A stretch of DNA of 64,000 bases from DASYRM01 sp036004405. GTDB taxonomy: Bacteria > Acidobacteriota > Vicinamibacteria > Vicinamibacterales > UBA2999. Under the pieces are notes generated by a model. The model worked only from the letters and a program-made list of their open reading frames with translations, ran no database searches and was not told the origin of the DNA. This document shows, in pieces, positions 16,041-25,976 of this stretch (its first letter is position 1; every line of letters starts with the position of its first letter). Both the position numbers and the translations under genes were made by a program. Location: assembly GCA_036004405.1 (NCBI GenBank), contig DASYRM010000154.1, positions 8,417 to 72,416 on the forward strand. The letters run 5' to 3'.

Positions 16041-16055
16041 TGAGACTGAGTCTCA
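16041..16055. promoter_or_regulatory. 7-1-7 palindrome, candidate Fur-family operator
   Basis: TGAGACT-G-AGTCTCA, a perfect inverted repeat with the 7-1-7 spacing used by Fur-family regulators, in an AT-richer patch 50 bases upstream of the PepSY gene of the siderophore operon. The arms differ from the classical TGATAAT, so which Fur-family member binds is open. Confidence 0.6.
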
Positions 16056-16168
16056 CATGCAGATTAGATATCCGACCTTTTCGGTCTGTCAAGGCCCTGA
16101 TCTTCTGGGCCTCGCCAGACCGCGGCAGAGAGGGCGGAGTGGGCAGAGACGGTGGGGCGGGCGGAAGG

Positions 16169-17251
16169 CTACGCGGTGCCGTAGCCGCGCGCGGCGATGG
16201 GCCACACGTCCACGACGCGCTCTGCTTCGACGGCGTAGATCACGTCGTGGAGATTCATCGTCGGGTCGGTGTGCGAAGGCACGAGGCGCACGCGATCGCC
16301 GACCCGGATCGCGGCGTCTGGTGGCATGGCAATCGTGGCGTGCTCGTCGTTGAGCGAGGTGACCGTGGCGCCGTCGAGCCCGTGCACACGCGGCAGCCCG
16401 TGATCCTTCGTGGTGGACTTGTGACCGGCGTCGGCCACGCAGCGGTCCGCGGCGGGACGGCTCACGATGGTGCCGAGCACGAAGAAAGCCTGCTCGAACG
16501 GCACACCCACGTCGCCGTAGTCGGTGTCCATGAGCACGTACGACCCGGCCTGGATCTCGGTGACGCCGGACACGCGCCCGCTGATGTCGTAGGTCCCCGT
16601 TCCCCCGCCCGAGACGATCTCGCACGGCAGGCCCGCGGCGCGCAGCTGCGCGGCGGTGTCCACGAGCGCCGCCATCGCGCGCTCAGCCTGCGCGGCCCGC
16701 TCGGCGCGATCGCGGATCGGCTGCACGTGGCCTTCGTAGCCCATGACACCGCGGAGGGCAAGACCGGGAACGCGGGACACATGCTCAGCGAGCGCCAGCG
16801 CCGGCGCTCCCGGCAGCACACCGCAGCGCATCTGCCCGACGTTGAGATCGACCAGCACGCCCAGCGTCGTGCCCGCGGCGCGCGCGGCCGCGGCGAGCGC
16901 CGCGGCGCCTTCCACCGAGTCCACCGCGACGGTCACCCGGCGCGTGAGGGCGAGCGCGGCGGCCCGGCCGCAGGCGTCCATGGTGACGATCTCGTTGGCC
17001 AGCAGGATGTCCGCGCAGAAGCCGGCCACGGCCTCGGCCTCGCGCACGGTGGCGCACGTGAGGCCCACGCACGAGCCTGCCGCCAGCTGCCGCCGCGCGA
17101 TCGCCGGCGTCTTGTGCGCCTTGACGTGGGGGCGCAGCCGGCAGGTCCCGTCGGCGAAGAACCGCGCCATGCGAGCGATGTTGCGGTCGAGTGCCGCCAC
17201 GTCCACGATGAGCGAGGGCGTCGCCACCTCGGCGAGAGTCGAGGGGATCAC
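16169..17251 (-). CDS. D-threonine aldolase / D-serine dehydratase-like PLP enzyme
   Basis: 360 residues. An alanine-racemase-like PLP barrel (LRPHVKAHKTP, Schiff-base lysine probably K44) is followed by the D-serine-dehydratase-like beta domain. The metal site near the C-terminus reads PSHTDPTMNLHD, i.e. His-x-Asp, which is the D-threonine aldolase pattern, whereas D-serine dehydratases have His-x-Cys. The likely reaction is cleavage of D-3-hydroxy-alpha-amino acids to glycine and an aldehyde. GTG 17251 overlaps the ntrX stop (GTGA), so it is the last gene of a five-gene operon. Its pairing with a two-component system is unusual. Confidence 0.9.
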   Translation of the reverse strand: MIPSTLAEVATPSLIVDVAALDRNIARMARFFADGTCRLRPHVKAHKTPAIARRQLAAGSCVGLTCATVREAEAVAGFCADILLANEIVTMDACGRAAALALTRRVTVAVDSVEGAAALAAAARAAGTTLGVLVDLNVGQMRCGVLPGAPALALAEHVSRVPGLALRGVMGYEGHVQPIRDRAERAAQAERAMAALVDTAAQLRAAGLPCEIVSGGGTGTYDISGRVSGVTEIQAGSYVLMDTDYGDVGVPFEQAFFVLGTIVSRPAADRCVADAGHKSTTKDHGLPRVHGLDGATVTSLNDEHATIAMPPDAAIRVGDRVRLVPSHTDPTMNLHDVIYAVEAERVVDVWPIAARGYGTA

Positions 17252-18636
17252 GCCGGCTCCGGATCGTCGTCGGAGCGCCGGCTCGGCGCAATCCCGAAGC
17301 GGCGCATCTTGCGATACAGGTTGCTGCGCTCCACGCCGAGCACGTCGGCGGTGCGCGACATGTTGCCCTGCTGCACCGCCAGCGCGTGCAGGATGTAGCC
17401 CTTCTCGAAGTCGTCGCGGGCGATATGCAGCGGCACCAGCCGATCGGGCGGTGCCTCGGCGCGGACCGGCGCCAGGCCGCCTTGTCCAAGGAACGCCAGG
17501 TCGCCCGCCGTCACCACTTCGCCCGGCACCATGATCATCAAGCGCTCGATGATGTTGCGCAGCTCCCGTACGTTGCCCGGCCAGCCGTACCGCCGCAGCA
17601 CCGCCACGGCCTCGGCCTCGAAGGTCTTCGCCCGGCGTCCGTACTCGCGCGCCAGCAGCGCCATGAAGTGGTCGGCGAGCAGCTGGATGTCCTCGGGCCG
17701 CTCGCGCAGCGGCGGCACGAAGATGGGCACGACGTTGAGGCGGAAGTAGAGATCTTCGCGGAACCGCCCCGCCCGGATCTCCTCGGTGAGATCCTTGTTG
17801 GTGGCCGCGAGCACCCGCGCATCGACGCGGATCCGCGTCGAGCCGCCGACGGCCTCCATCACCTGCTCCTGCAGCACCCGCAGCACCTTGGCCTGCGTCT
17901 TCAGGCTCATGTCGGCGATCTCGTCCAGGAAGATGGTGCCGCCGTTGGCGGTCTCGAACTTGCCGCGCCGATCGGCCACGGCGCCGGTGAACGCGCCCCG
18001 TACGTGCCCGAACAGCTCGCTTTCGATCAGCTCCTCGGGGATCGCCGCGCAGTTCACCTCGACAAACGGGGCCGAGCGGCGCCGGCTCATGGCGTGGATG
18101 TTGCGCGCCACGAGCTCCTTGCCGGTGCCGTTCTCCCCGAAGATGAGCACGCGGCCGTTCGACGGCGCCGCCATCGCGATCTGATCGCGCAGCCGGCTCA
18201 TGGCGTGGCTCTCGCCCACCATCGTGTGCTGCGCGTCCACCTTGGCCCGCAGCGCGATGTTCTCGGCCTGCAGCCGCCGCTGGCGCAGCGCGTTGCGCAC
18301 GACGAGCACCGTCTTGTCGAGCGAGAGCGGCTTCTCGACGAAATCGAACGCCCCCATCTTGATCGCCCGCACGGCGGCTTCCACGCTGCCGTGCCCCGAG
18401 ATGATCACCACCTCGGCGTCGAACTCCCGCTCGCGCATCCGGGTCAGCGTGGCCAGGCCGTCCATCCGCGGCAACCAGATGTCGAGCACGACGACGTCGT
18501 AGGGCTGGCGGCTGAGCCGATCGAGGCACGCTTCTCCGCTGTCCACGGCGTCCACGCTGTAGCCCTCGTCGCGCAGCACGCCGCCAAGGGCGCTGCGTAC
18601 GCCCGGCTCGTCGTCGACGATCAGGATCGAGGACAT
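17248..18636 (-). CDS. ntrX: NtrX-type sigma54-dependent response regulator
   Basis: 462 residues: receiver domain (1-120, phospho-acceptor D52 in VVVLDIWLP, and AFDFVEKPLS, a phrase typical of NtrX), AAA+ domain (about 140-370) with GENGTGKE, GAFTGA for sigma54 contact and GGTIFLDEIAD, and a Fis-type helix-turn-helix (about 420-445, MSRTADVLGVERSNLYRKM). It activates sigma54 promoters when phosphorylated by the partner kinase NtrY encoded just upstream with a 1-base overlap. NtrX in other bacteria governs nitrogen, redox and envelope genes; the local targets are unknown. Confidence 0.94.
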   Translation of the reverse strand: MSSILIVDDEPGVRSALGGVLRDEGYSVDAVDSGEACLDRLSRQPYDVVVLDIWLPRMDGLATLTRMREREFDAEVVIISGHGSVEAAVRAIKMGAFDFVEKPLSLDKTVLVVRNALRQRRLQAENIALRAKVDAQHTMVGESHAMSRLRDQIAMAAPSNGRVLIFGENGTGKELVARNIHAMSRRRSAPFVEVNCAAIPEELIESELFGHVRGAFTGAVADRRGKFETANGGTIFLDEIADMSLKTQAKVLRVLQEQVMEAVGGSTRIRVDARVLAATNKDLTEEIRAGRFREDLYFRLNVVPIFVPPLRERPEDIQLLADHFMALLAREYGRRAKTFEAEAVAVLRRYGWPGNVRELRNIIERLMIMVPGEVVTAGDLAFLGQGGLAPVRAEAPPDRLVPLHIARDDFEKGYILHALAVQQGNMSRTADVLGVERSNLYRKMRRFGIAPSRRSDDDPEPA

Positions 18637-20921
18637 CAGCAGGGCAGCTCGATGACGAACCGCGTGCCGCGCGGTAGGTTGTCGGTCACGTCGATGGCGC
18701 CGCCGTGCTCGGCGACGATGCGGCGCACGATGGCGAGGCCCAGACCGCTGCCCCGCTGTTTGGTGGAGTAGTACGGCAGGAACAGCTTCTCGCGCTCCGC
18801 CGGCGGGATCCCCGGGCCGTCATCGGCCACCACGATGCGCAGCAGGTTGTTCACCTTGTCGTGGTCGGTCGAGAGCGCAATCGTCCCGGCGCGGTTCATC
18901 GCTTCCACGGCGTTGTCCACCAGGTTGAGCACGACGCGCCGCATCTGCTCGGGATCGACCGTCGCGCGCGGCAACCCGGCACCGTAGCAGCGCTCGATTC
19001 TCACATTCGGCAGCAGCCCGTCGTAGAGCGCGAGAGCGCTGTCGAGCAGGCCGTGCACGTCGGTGAGCACGGCGCGCGGCGCCGGCATGCGCGCGAACTG
19101 CGAGAACTCGTCCACCAGCCCCTTCAGCGACTCGACCTCGGTGATGATCGTGCTGGCGCACTCCTCCACCAGGGCGCGCGTCGTTTCCGGTGCCTGGCCG
19201 AAATGACGGCGCAGCCTCTCGGCCGACAGCTGGATCGGCGTGAGCGGGTTCTTGATCTCGTGCGCCAGGCGCCGGGCCACCTCCCGCCACGCCGCCACCT
19301 TCTGCGCCCGGATGAGCGGCGAGATGTCGTCGAAGACGACCACGACGCCGTCGTGGCTCCCGTCCTCGCGCCGCAGCGGCGACATCACCACGGCCAGGTG
19401 CAGTTCACGGCCGTCGCGCGTGATCGAGATGTCCTGCGGGCGCGTGTCGCGCGCCGTGGTGCTGTCGGCCAGGAGCGCCGCCAGCGGGCTGAGCCCGGGC
19501 GCCCCGAACACCTCGGCCGCGCGCTGGCCCGAGACGTCGGCATCGATGCCAAGCAGCCGCCGGGCGGCCGAATTCCCCGTGCGGATGCGGCCCGCGGCGT
19601 CCACCGACACCACGCCGGTGGCGATGCGCTCGAGCACGGTCTCGACATAGCGGCGGCGGCTTTCGACGTCGTGATGGCGGCGTTCGAGGTCGACGGCCGA
19701 GCGCTGCAGCTGCTCGCGGCTCGTCGCCAGATCGCCGGCCATGACGTTGAATGCCTCGGCGAGCGAACCGAACTCGTCGTGGCTCTGGATCTCGACGCGG
19801 TAGTCGAAGCGGCCGGCGCCGATCTCGTGCGCGGCGGTGGCCAAGAGCTGCACGGGGCGCGTGATGCGCTTGGCCATGTAGAGCCCCATCCAGGTCGCGC
19901 CGACCAGAATCATCAGCGTCAGCATCAGGAAGAACGACACGTAGACACCGGTCACCGGCCCTTTGAGCACGCGGAGCTGCTGGTAGCCCTCGAACGCGCT
20001 GGTCATCCCGCGCGCTCTGGCGACGAAGTCGCGCGGCAGGTAATGGCTGGCAATGACCACGCCGCGCACCGGGCCCTGAGCGCTGCCACGAATGGGCATC
20101 GCGGATCGGATCAGCTCGGCCCCGCTCGCGAGCCGGTCCACGGTCCGGGCCTCGGCGCCCGACGATGCGGCGCGTTCGGCCAACGCCGCCGAGCTCGCGT
20201 CGGTGCCGGTAGGCACGCCGCCGGCCTGCACCCGCGCCACGGGCCGGATCTGCGGCGCTTCCCCGCCAGATGACGCGACGCTGAACACCTCGACCAGCTC
20301 CACGTGGTCGGGAGGCTCGTCGGATCGCACCGCCGCCTGCACCGCCGCGGGATCGGCAGCCGCGACGTCCAGCGGGCCGAGCCGCCGCGAGAGCCGCAGC
20401 GAGAACGCGGAGACCACCCGCTGCTGCTCCTGGTAGTAGTCGGCGGCGATGCCCTGCGCCGACTCGAGCACCTGCTCCATCGGCGCGTTGAACCAGCGGT
20501 CCACGCTGTTGCGAATGAGCTCGCTGCCGACGATGAGTACCAGCACCGCGGGAATGAACGTCATGCCCAGCAGCGCCGCCACCAGCTTGGCGCGGAAGCG
20601 CGCGAACGGCAGCGCCCGCCGGCGCTCGACCACCAGCTTGACGATGTTGCGGGCCAGGACGAAGACGAGCGCCACCAGGATGGTGAAGTCGGTCGCCGAC
20701 AGCGCGTAGAGGACGAATTCCGCAAGGAAGTCCGGCGTGAGCGATGCCGATCGGTTGGCGAGCGCCAGCAGCCCGGCGAGCGTGCCGACGAGGGCCGCGA
20801 TGCCGAGCAGGATCAGCTTGGTGTTGTCGAAGAAGGCCCGGCCCTTCCGGTCGCCGGCGCGGCGCCGCGGCGGCGTGACCCTCTCGTCCTGAGCGGTCGA
20901 GTGCGGCAGGCTGATAGCCAC
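18636..20921 (-). CDS. ntrY: NtrY-type transmembrane histidine kinase
   Basis: 761 residues. Three to four N-terminal helices (about 35-150), a periplasmic sensor region, another helix, HAMP (about 330-385), PAS (about 410-510), HisKA with RRLAHEIKNPLTPIQ and an HATPase domain (DNAVEAM, DDGPGIP, GSGLGLAIVRR). It starts with GTG 20921, one base after the nrdR stop, and overlaps ntrX by one base. The long sensor is divergent, so the signal is not predictable. Partner of the adjacent NtrX. Confidence 0.94.
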   Translation of the reverse strand: MAISLPHSTAQDERVTPPRRRAGDRKGRAFFDNTKLILLGIAALVGTLAGLLALANRSASLTPDFLAEFVLYALSATDFTILVALVFVLARNIVKLVVERRRALPFARFRAKLVAALLGMTFIPAVLVLIVGSELIRNSVDRWFNAPMEQVLESAQGIAADYYQEQQRVVSAFSLRLSRRLGPLDVAAADPAAVQAAVRSDEPPDHVELVEVFSVASSGGEAPQIRPVARVQAGGVPTGTDASSAALAERAASSGAEARTVDRLASGAELIRSAMPIRGSAQGPVRGVVIASHYLPRDFVARARGMTSAFEGYQQLRVLKGPVTGVYVSFFLMLTLMILVGATWMGLYMAKRITRPVQLLATAAHEIGAGRFDYRVEIQSHDEFGSLAEAFNVMAGDLATSREQLQRSAVDLERRHHDVESRRRYVETVLERIATGVVSVDAAGRIRTGNSAARRLLGIDADVSGQRAAEVFGAPGLSPLAALLADSTTARDTRPQDISITRDGRELHLAVVMSPLRREDGSHDGVVVVFDDISPLIRAQKVAAWREVARRLAHEIKNPLTPIQLSAERLRRHFGQAPETTRALVEECASTIITEVESLKGLVDEFSQFARMPAPRAVLTDVHGLLDSALALYDGLLPNVRIERCYGAGLPRATVDPEQMRRVVLNLVDNAVEAMNRAGTIALSTDHDKVNNLLRIVVADDGPGIPPAEREKLFLPYYSTKQRGSGLGLAIVRRIVAEHGGAIDVTDNLPRGTRFVIELPC

Positions 20922-20922
20922 A

Positions 20923-21381
20923 CTACTCCTTGGTCGCGAGCAGGTCCTTCAGCTCGCTCATGAACTCCCCGATGTCGCGGAAGTGACGATAGACCGAGGC
21001 GAAGCGCACGTAGGCCACCTTGTCGAGCCGCTTCAACTCGTCCATCACCAGCGCGCCGACTTCGTCGGTGGCGATCTCCTTGTCAGGGCGCTCCTGCAGC
21101 AGCGCCTCGGCCTTGTCGGCCACGGCTTCGATCGCCGCGATGCTCACCGGGCGCTTCTCGCAGGCCTTGAGCAGCCCGGCAATCAGCTTCTGCCGCTCGA
21201 AGCGCTCGCGCGTGCCGTCCTTCTTGATCACCATGTAGGCGATCTCGTCGATGCGCTCGTAGCTCGTGAAGCGGCGGCCGCAGTCGAGACACTCCCGGCG
21301 CCGGCGGATGGCCTCGCCTTCCTTGCTCTCGCGGGAGTCCACGACTTTGTCGCCAAGATGGCCGCAGAAAGGGCACTTCAT
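20923..21381 (-). CDS. nrdR: Transcriptional repressor NrdR
   Basis: 152 residues: a zinc ribbon with two CxxC pairs (MKCPFCG and CLDCGRRF) and an ATP-cone domain (about 50-140; VIKKDGTRERFERQKL). It represses ribonucleotide reductase genes by sensing ATP/dATP. No nrd gene or clear NrdR box is in the window, so it must act elsewhere. ATG 21381 overlaps the end of the flippase-like gene by 4 bases. Longer in-frame readings upstream are only the shadow of that gene. Confidence 0.97.
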   Translation of the reverse strand: MKCPFCGHLGDKVVDSRESKEGEAIRRRRECLDCGRRFTSYERIDEIAYMVIKKDGTRERFERQKLIAGLLKACEKRPVSIAAIEAVADKAEALLQERPDKEIATDEVGALVMDELKRLDKVAYVRFASVYRHFRDIGEFMSELKDLLATKE

Positions 21382-22406
21382 TGGTTCGTCGCGACTCCTT
21401 CTTGAGGGTCGGTTCGGGCGATCTCTTTGAGCCGCCCGAAACTCAACCCATCCTGCGCCATGAAGACCAGCCCCAGCAGGATCACCGGCACGAACGAAAT
21501 CGCGTGCACGACGATGGCTGCGGCCACCGCGTTCGCCTCCGGCGCGCCAAAGAACGTGACCATCGCGTAGCGGTAGGCCACGTGGTAGCTGCCGGCGCCA
21601 GCCGGCGTCGGTACCGCCACGCCGATGACCAGCAGCGCCTGCACGAGGAACGACCCGGCAAACGGCAGCGCCATGCCGAACGCCCGGGTCACCAACCAGA
21701 CTTCTGCGGCGCCGAGCCCCCAGATCGCCAACGACCACAGGGCCGCAAGCACCAGCTCGCGCGGCCGGCGGGCCACCGCGAGCCCTCCGCTGAACGACCG
21801 CGCCATCTTCGCCAGTCGCTTCGCGACGGCGTGCGGCAGCACCCGGTCAGCGGTCTGCACCATGCCGCCGATCCGCTCGGGATGCGAGGCGAGCACCCAG
21901 AGCAGCCCGGACAGGACCAACGCCCCCGCGCCCGCAATCGAGGCCGACACGATCAACGACCGCAGCAGCGCCGGCGTCAGCGACTCCATATCCACCGCGA
22001 CGGTCAGATACACCGCCAGCAGCGCCAGCACGGCGATGAGATCGAGCACGCGCTCGATCACGATCGTCGCAAACGTCGACGGCAGGCTCAGCCCCTCCTG
22101 CCGCGACACCAGGTAGGGCCGGAGCACGTCGCCGGCGCGCGCCGGCAGCAGCCCGAGCGCGGCAAACCCGATGATGGTCGCGCGGAACACCGTCCGGAAG
22201 CGCGTCGGCCCGATCGGCGACAACAGGTGTCGCCACCGGACGGCGCGGGCCCAGTAGGTGGCCGCCACGACGCCGATCGCCACGCCCAGCAGGTCCACGC
22301 GTGCGCGTTGGACCTGGCGCCACACATCGGCGAGATTGGCGTGGCGTAGAAACCACACAAGCAGACCCACGGCGAGCAACGAGACGAGCGCGGTGCGGTG
22401 CTTCAC
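21378..22406 (-). CDS. Flippase-like membrane protein (LPG-synthase TM region, UPF0104 family)
   Basis: 342 residues with about eight membrane segments. Family signs are LPARAGDVLRPYLV and the ERVLDLIAV segment, followed by VPTPAGAGSYHVAYRYAMV near the C-terminus. Related proteins include the membrane part of MprF and glycosyl-phospholipid flippase-like proteins; substrate unknown. Start GTG 22406 (Val-Lys-His-Arg) is chosen because the first helix follows at once. TATATT at 22447-22442 on this strand may be its -10. It heads the operon with nrdR, ntrY, ntrX and the PLP enzyme. Confidence 0.85.
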   Translation of the reverse strand: MKHRTALVSLLAVGLLVWFLRHANLADVWRQVQRARVDLLGVAIGVVAATYWARAVRWRHLLSPIGPTRFRTVFRATIIGFAALGLLPARAGDVLRPYLVSRQEGLSLPSTFATIVIERVLDLIAVLALLAVYLTVAVDMESLTPALLRSLIVSASIAGAGALVLSGLLWVLASHPERIGGMVQTADRVLPHAVAKRLAKMARSFSGGLAVARRPRELVLAALWSLAIWGLGAAEVWLVTRAFGMALPFAGSFLVQALLVIGVAVPTPAGAGSYHVAYRYAMVTFFGAPEANAVAAAIVVHAISFVPVILLGLVFMAQDGLSFGRLKEIARTDPQEGVATNQ

Positions 22407-22515
22407 GGACGGGTCACAAGGGTCGCGCTCAGAGCCCCCACAATATATCAGGGCCCCCGCGCGGGACGGCCGGGCCCCTTGCGTACGGTTGCGGCGACCC
22501 GCGGCTGCCGCTAAG

Positions 22516-23439
22516 ATGCCCGCCTTTCGTCCGACACCAGTGCCGTTCGCCGTACCTCTCCTCGACACACGCCTCAACGGGACCAGTCCAGACCGTCACG
22601 GCAAGGTGCGGGACCTTTTCGACTTGGGCGATCGCCTGCTGCTGGTCGCTACCGACCGCATTTCCGCCTTCGACTACGTGCTCGGCTCGGGCATTCCCGA
22701 CAAAGGCAAGGTGCTGACGCAGCTGTCGGCGTTCTGGTTCGAGCACACCGCCGACATCGTTCCCAACCATGTGATCTCGACCGACATGGGCGATCTGCCG
22801 GCGGCGTTCCAGCCGCACCGCGCGGTGCTGGAAGGGCGCTCGATGCTGGTTCGCAAGACACAGCCGCTGGCCATCGAGTGCGTCGCCAGGGGTTATCTGT
22901 CAGGATCCGGGTGGAAGGAATACCAGGCCAGCGGCGCCGTCTGTGGCATCTCGCTTCCCGGCGGCCTGCGCGAGTCGGACCGCCTGCCCCACGCCATCTT
23001 CACGCCGGCCACCAAGGCGAGCACGGGACACGACATCAACATCTCGGAAGCCGAGGCTGGAGCCCTGATCGGCCCGGAGCTGGTGTCGCAGGTGCGCGAT
23101 CTGACTATCGCCCTCTATGGCGCCGGGGCCGCGCACGCCGAGTCGTGCGGCATCATCCTGGCCGACACGAAGTTCGAGTTCGGGGTCACGGACGGAGGGG
23201 AGCTGATCCTCATCGACGAGGTGATGACGCCCGACTCGTCACGCTACTGGCCCATGGACCAGTACGCGCCCGGCGGCCCGCAACCCAGCTTCGACAAGCA
23301 GTTCGTCCGCGATTACCTCGAGCGGATCCACTGGAACAAACAACCCCCCGTGCCGTCACTGCCCGAGGACGTGGTCGTGCGGACGCGCGACAAGTACCTC
23401 GAAGCGTTCCGGCGCCTCACCGGACGGGAGCTCGCCTGA
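22516..23439 (+). CDS. purC: SAICAR synthetase
   Basis: Phosphoribosylaminoimidazole-succinocarboxamide synthase, the step of purine synthesis joining CAIR and aspartate with ATP. 307 residues, the longer form typical of many bacteria. Visible motifs are GKVRDLFDLGDRLLLVATDRISAFD, ECVARGYLSGSGWKEY, DTKFEFG and IDEVMTPDSSRYWP. ATG 22516 is used; upstream in-frame sequence belongs to the divergent flippase gene. The stop overlaps the start of a small Fis-type gene by one base, so that regulator is coupled to purine synthesis. The 109-base gap to the divergent gene shows no operator I can name. Confidence 0.97.
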   Translation: MPAFRPTPVPFAVPLLDTRLNGTSPDRHGKVRDLFDLGDRLLLVATDRISAFDYVLGSGIPDKGKVLTQLSAFWFEHTADIVPNHVISTDMGDLPAAFQPHRAVLEGRSMLVRKTQPLAIECVARGYLSGSGWKEYQASGAVCGISLPGGLRESDRLPHAIFTPATKASTGHDINISEAEAGALIGPELVSQVRDLTIALYGAGAAHAESCGIILADTKFEFGVTDGGELILIDEVMTPDSSRYWPMDQYAPGGPQPSFDKQFVRDYLERIHWNKQPPVPSLPEDVVVRTRDKYLEAFRRLTGRELA

Positions 23440-23654
23440 TGGCCATGAAGGACCAGCTCGAACACCTGGTGGCGGAAATGCTCGTCAAGGGCGTTCGCTA
23501 CGAGGACGCCCAGCGGGAGTTCGAGAAGCGGTTCATCACCCACGCCCTGCAGAAGATGGACGGCAACCTGAGCAAAGCGGCCGACCTGCTGGGCATGCAC
23601 CGCAACACCCTGAGCCGGAAGATGGCCGAATACCGCCTGCGGCGCAGTGCTTGA
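23439..23654 (+). CDS. Small Fis-type DNA-binding protein
   Basis: 71 residues and nothing but a Fis-like helical core: MAMKDQLEHLVAEMLVKG, then FITHALQKMDGNLSKAADLLGMHRNTLSRKM, the classic C-terminal helix-turn-helix seen in Fis and NtrC-family regulators. It probably is a nucleoid or local regulator. It overlaps purC by one base (TGATG), and its stop codon lies inside the -35 region of the groES promoter. It is below the length of E. coli Fis (98), and it lacks the N-terminal beta-hairpin arms that contact Hin/Gin invertases. Confidence 0.85.
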   Translation: MAMKDQLEHLVAEMLVKGVRYEDAQREFEKRFITHALQKMDGNLSKAADLLGMHRNTLSRKMAEYRLRRSA

Positions 23655-23680
23655 CAGGGGATTTCCCCCCTGACTACACT
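23651..23680 (+). promoter_or_regulatory. Sigma70-type promoter of groESL
   Basis: TTGACA at 23651-23656, an 18-base spacer and TACACT at 23675-23680. The -35 overlaps the stop codon of the Fis-type gene. The CIRCE operator starts at the last base of the -10, so HrcA bound there would block the start site. Confidence 0.8.
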
Positions 23681-23706
23681 TAGCAGTCGTGGCGGTCGAC
23701 TGCTAA
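23680..23706. promoter_or_regulatory. CIRCE operator of groESL (HrcA site)
   Basis: TTAGCAGTC, nine bases, GACTGCTAA. Canonical CIRCE is TTAGCACTC-N9-GAGTGCTAA. Here the seventh base of each arm is changed in a matched way (C to G with G to C), so the palindrome stays perfect. hrcA itself is not in the window. The transcript leader to groES is about 165 bases. Confidence 0.92.
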
Positions 23707-23854
23707 TCAGCCGTCGCCGCCTGGATCACATCCGAAGTTCCGTTCGAACACGCACAGGTTGCCGGAACACAGACCAGATTTGAGCGGCCGCGCGCGCAGC
23801 GCGTCCGCGATTCGAAGCAAAGGCCCGCAACACGCACCAGTGGAGTCGATTGAC

Positions 23855-24148
23855 ATGAAAGTGAGACCGTTGCACGACCGCATCATCGTCCAGCGCATCG
23901 AAGAGGGCGAGCAGAAGATCGGCGGGATCATCATCCCCGACACGGCGAAAGAGAAGCCGCAGCAGGGCAAGGTGGTGGCCGCAGGCGCCGGCAAAGTGAA
24001 GGACGACGGCAAGCGCCAGCCCCTCGACGTCAAGGATGGCGACACCATCCTCTTCGGCAAGTACTCCGGCCAGGAAATCAAGATCGACGGCGAGGAGTAC
24101 CTCATCATGCGCGAGGACGAGGTTCTCGCGGTTCTCGATTCGAAGTAA
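23855..24148 (+). CDS. groES: Co-chaperonin GroES
   Basis: 97 residues, the heptameric lid of the GroEL folding chamber. Start ATG 23855 (KVRPLHDRIIVQRIEEGEQK); the mobile loop GGIIIPDTAKEKPQQGKV and the C-terminal YLIMREDEVLAVLDSK are intact. First gene of the heat-shock operon behind the CIRCE operator; groEL follows after 14 bases. Confidence 0.99.
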   Translation: MKVRPLHDRIIVQRIEEGEQKIGGIIIPDTAKEKPQQGKVVAAGAGKVKDDGKRQPLDVKDGDTILFGKYSGQEIKIDGEEYLIMREDEVLAVLDSK

Positions 24149-24162
24149 CGGAGCGACTGGAA

Positions 24163-25797
<1,635 letters not shown>

Positions 25798-25800
25798 GGT

Positions 25801-25826
25801 CGGCGGGCCTGAAGGCCCGCCGCTAC
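25801..25826 (+). repeat. TGAA-loop palindrome, copy 2
   Basis: GGCGGGCC-TGAA-GGCCCGCC, then GCTAC, starting 4 bases after the groEL stop. The arms differ from the other copies but still pair perfectly. A further small hairpin (GCCGGAG/CTCCGGC, 25831-25849) separates it from the terminator. Confidence 0.78.
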
Positions 25827-25849
25827 ATAGGCCGGAGTCTGGCTCCGGC

Positions 25850-25891
25850 GAAGAGGGCGGCCCTTCACCCGGGCCGCCCTCTTCGTTTTTT
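25850..25891 (+). terminator. Rho-independent terminator of groESL
   Basis: Perfect 14-base arms GAAGAGGGCGGCCC (25850-25863) and GGGCCGCCCTCTTC (25871-25884) around a 7-base loop, followed by GTTTTTT. The clearest terminator in the window. Confidence 0.93.
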
Positions 25892-25976
25892 CACGGGAAG
25901 ATCCCCTGGGAATCTCTCCGCACCGCCGCGATTCTTTCCCACTCCAGCCACGCCGGGGCGTGCCGATTGTGTCCGT

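Noticed and set aside
21382..21738. Longer N-terminus for NrdR
   Set aside because: The added residues are the shadow of the flippase-like gene; NrdR always begins with the zinc ribbon.
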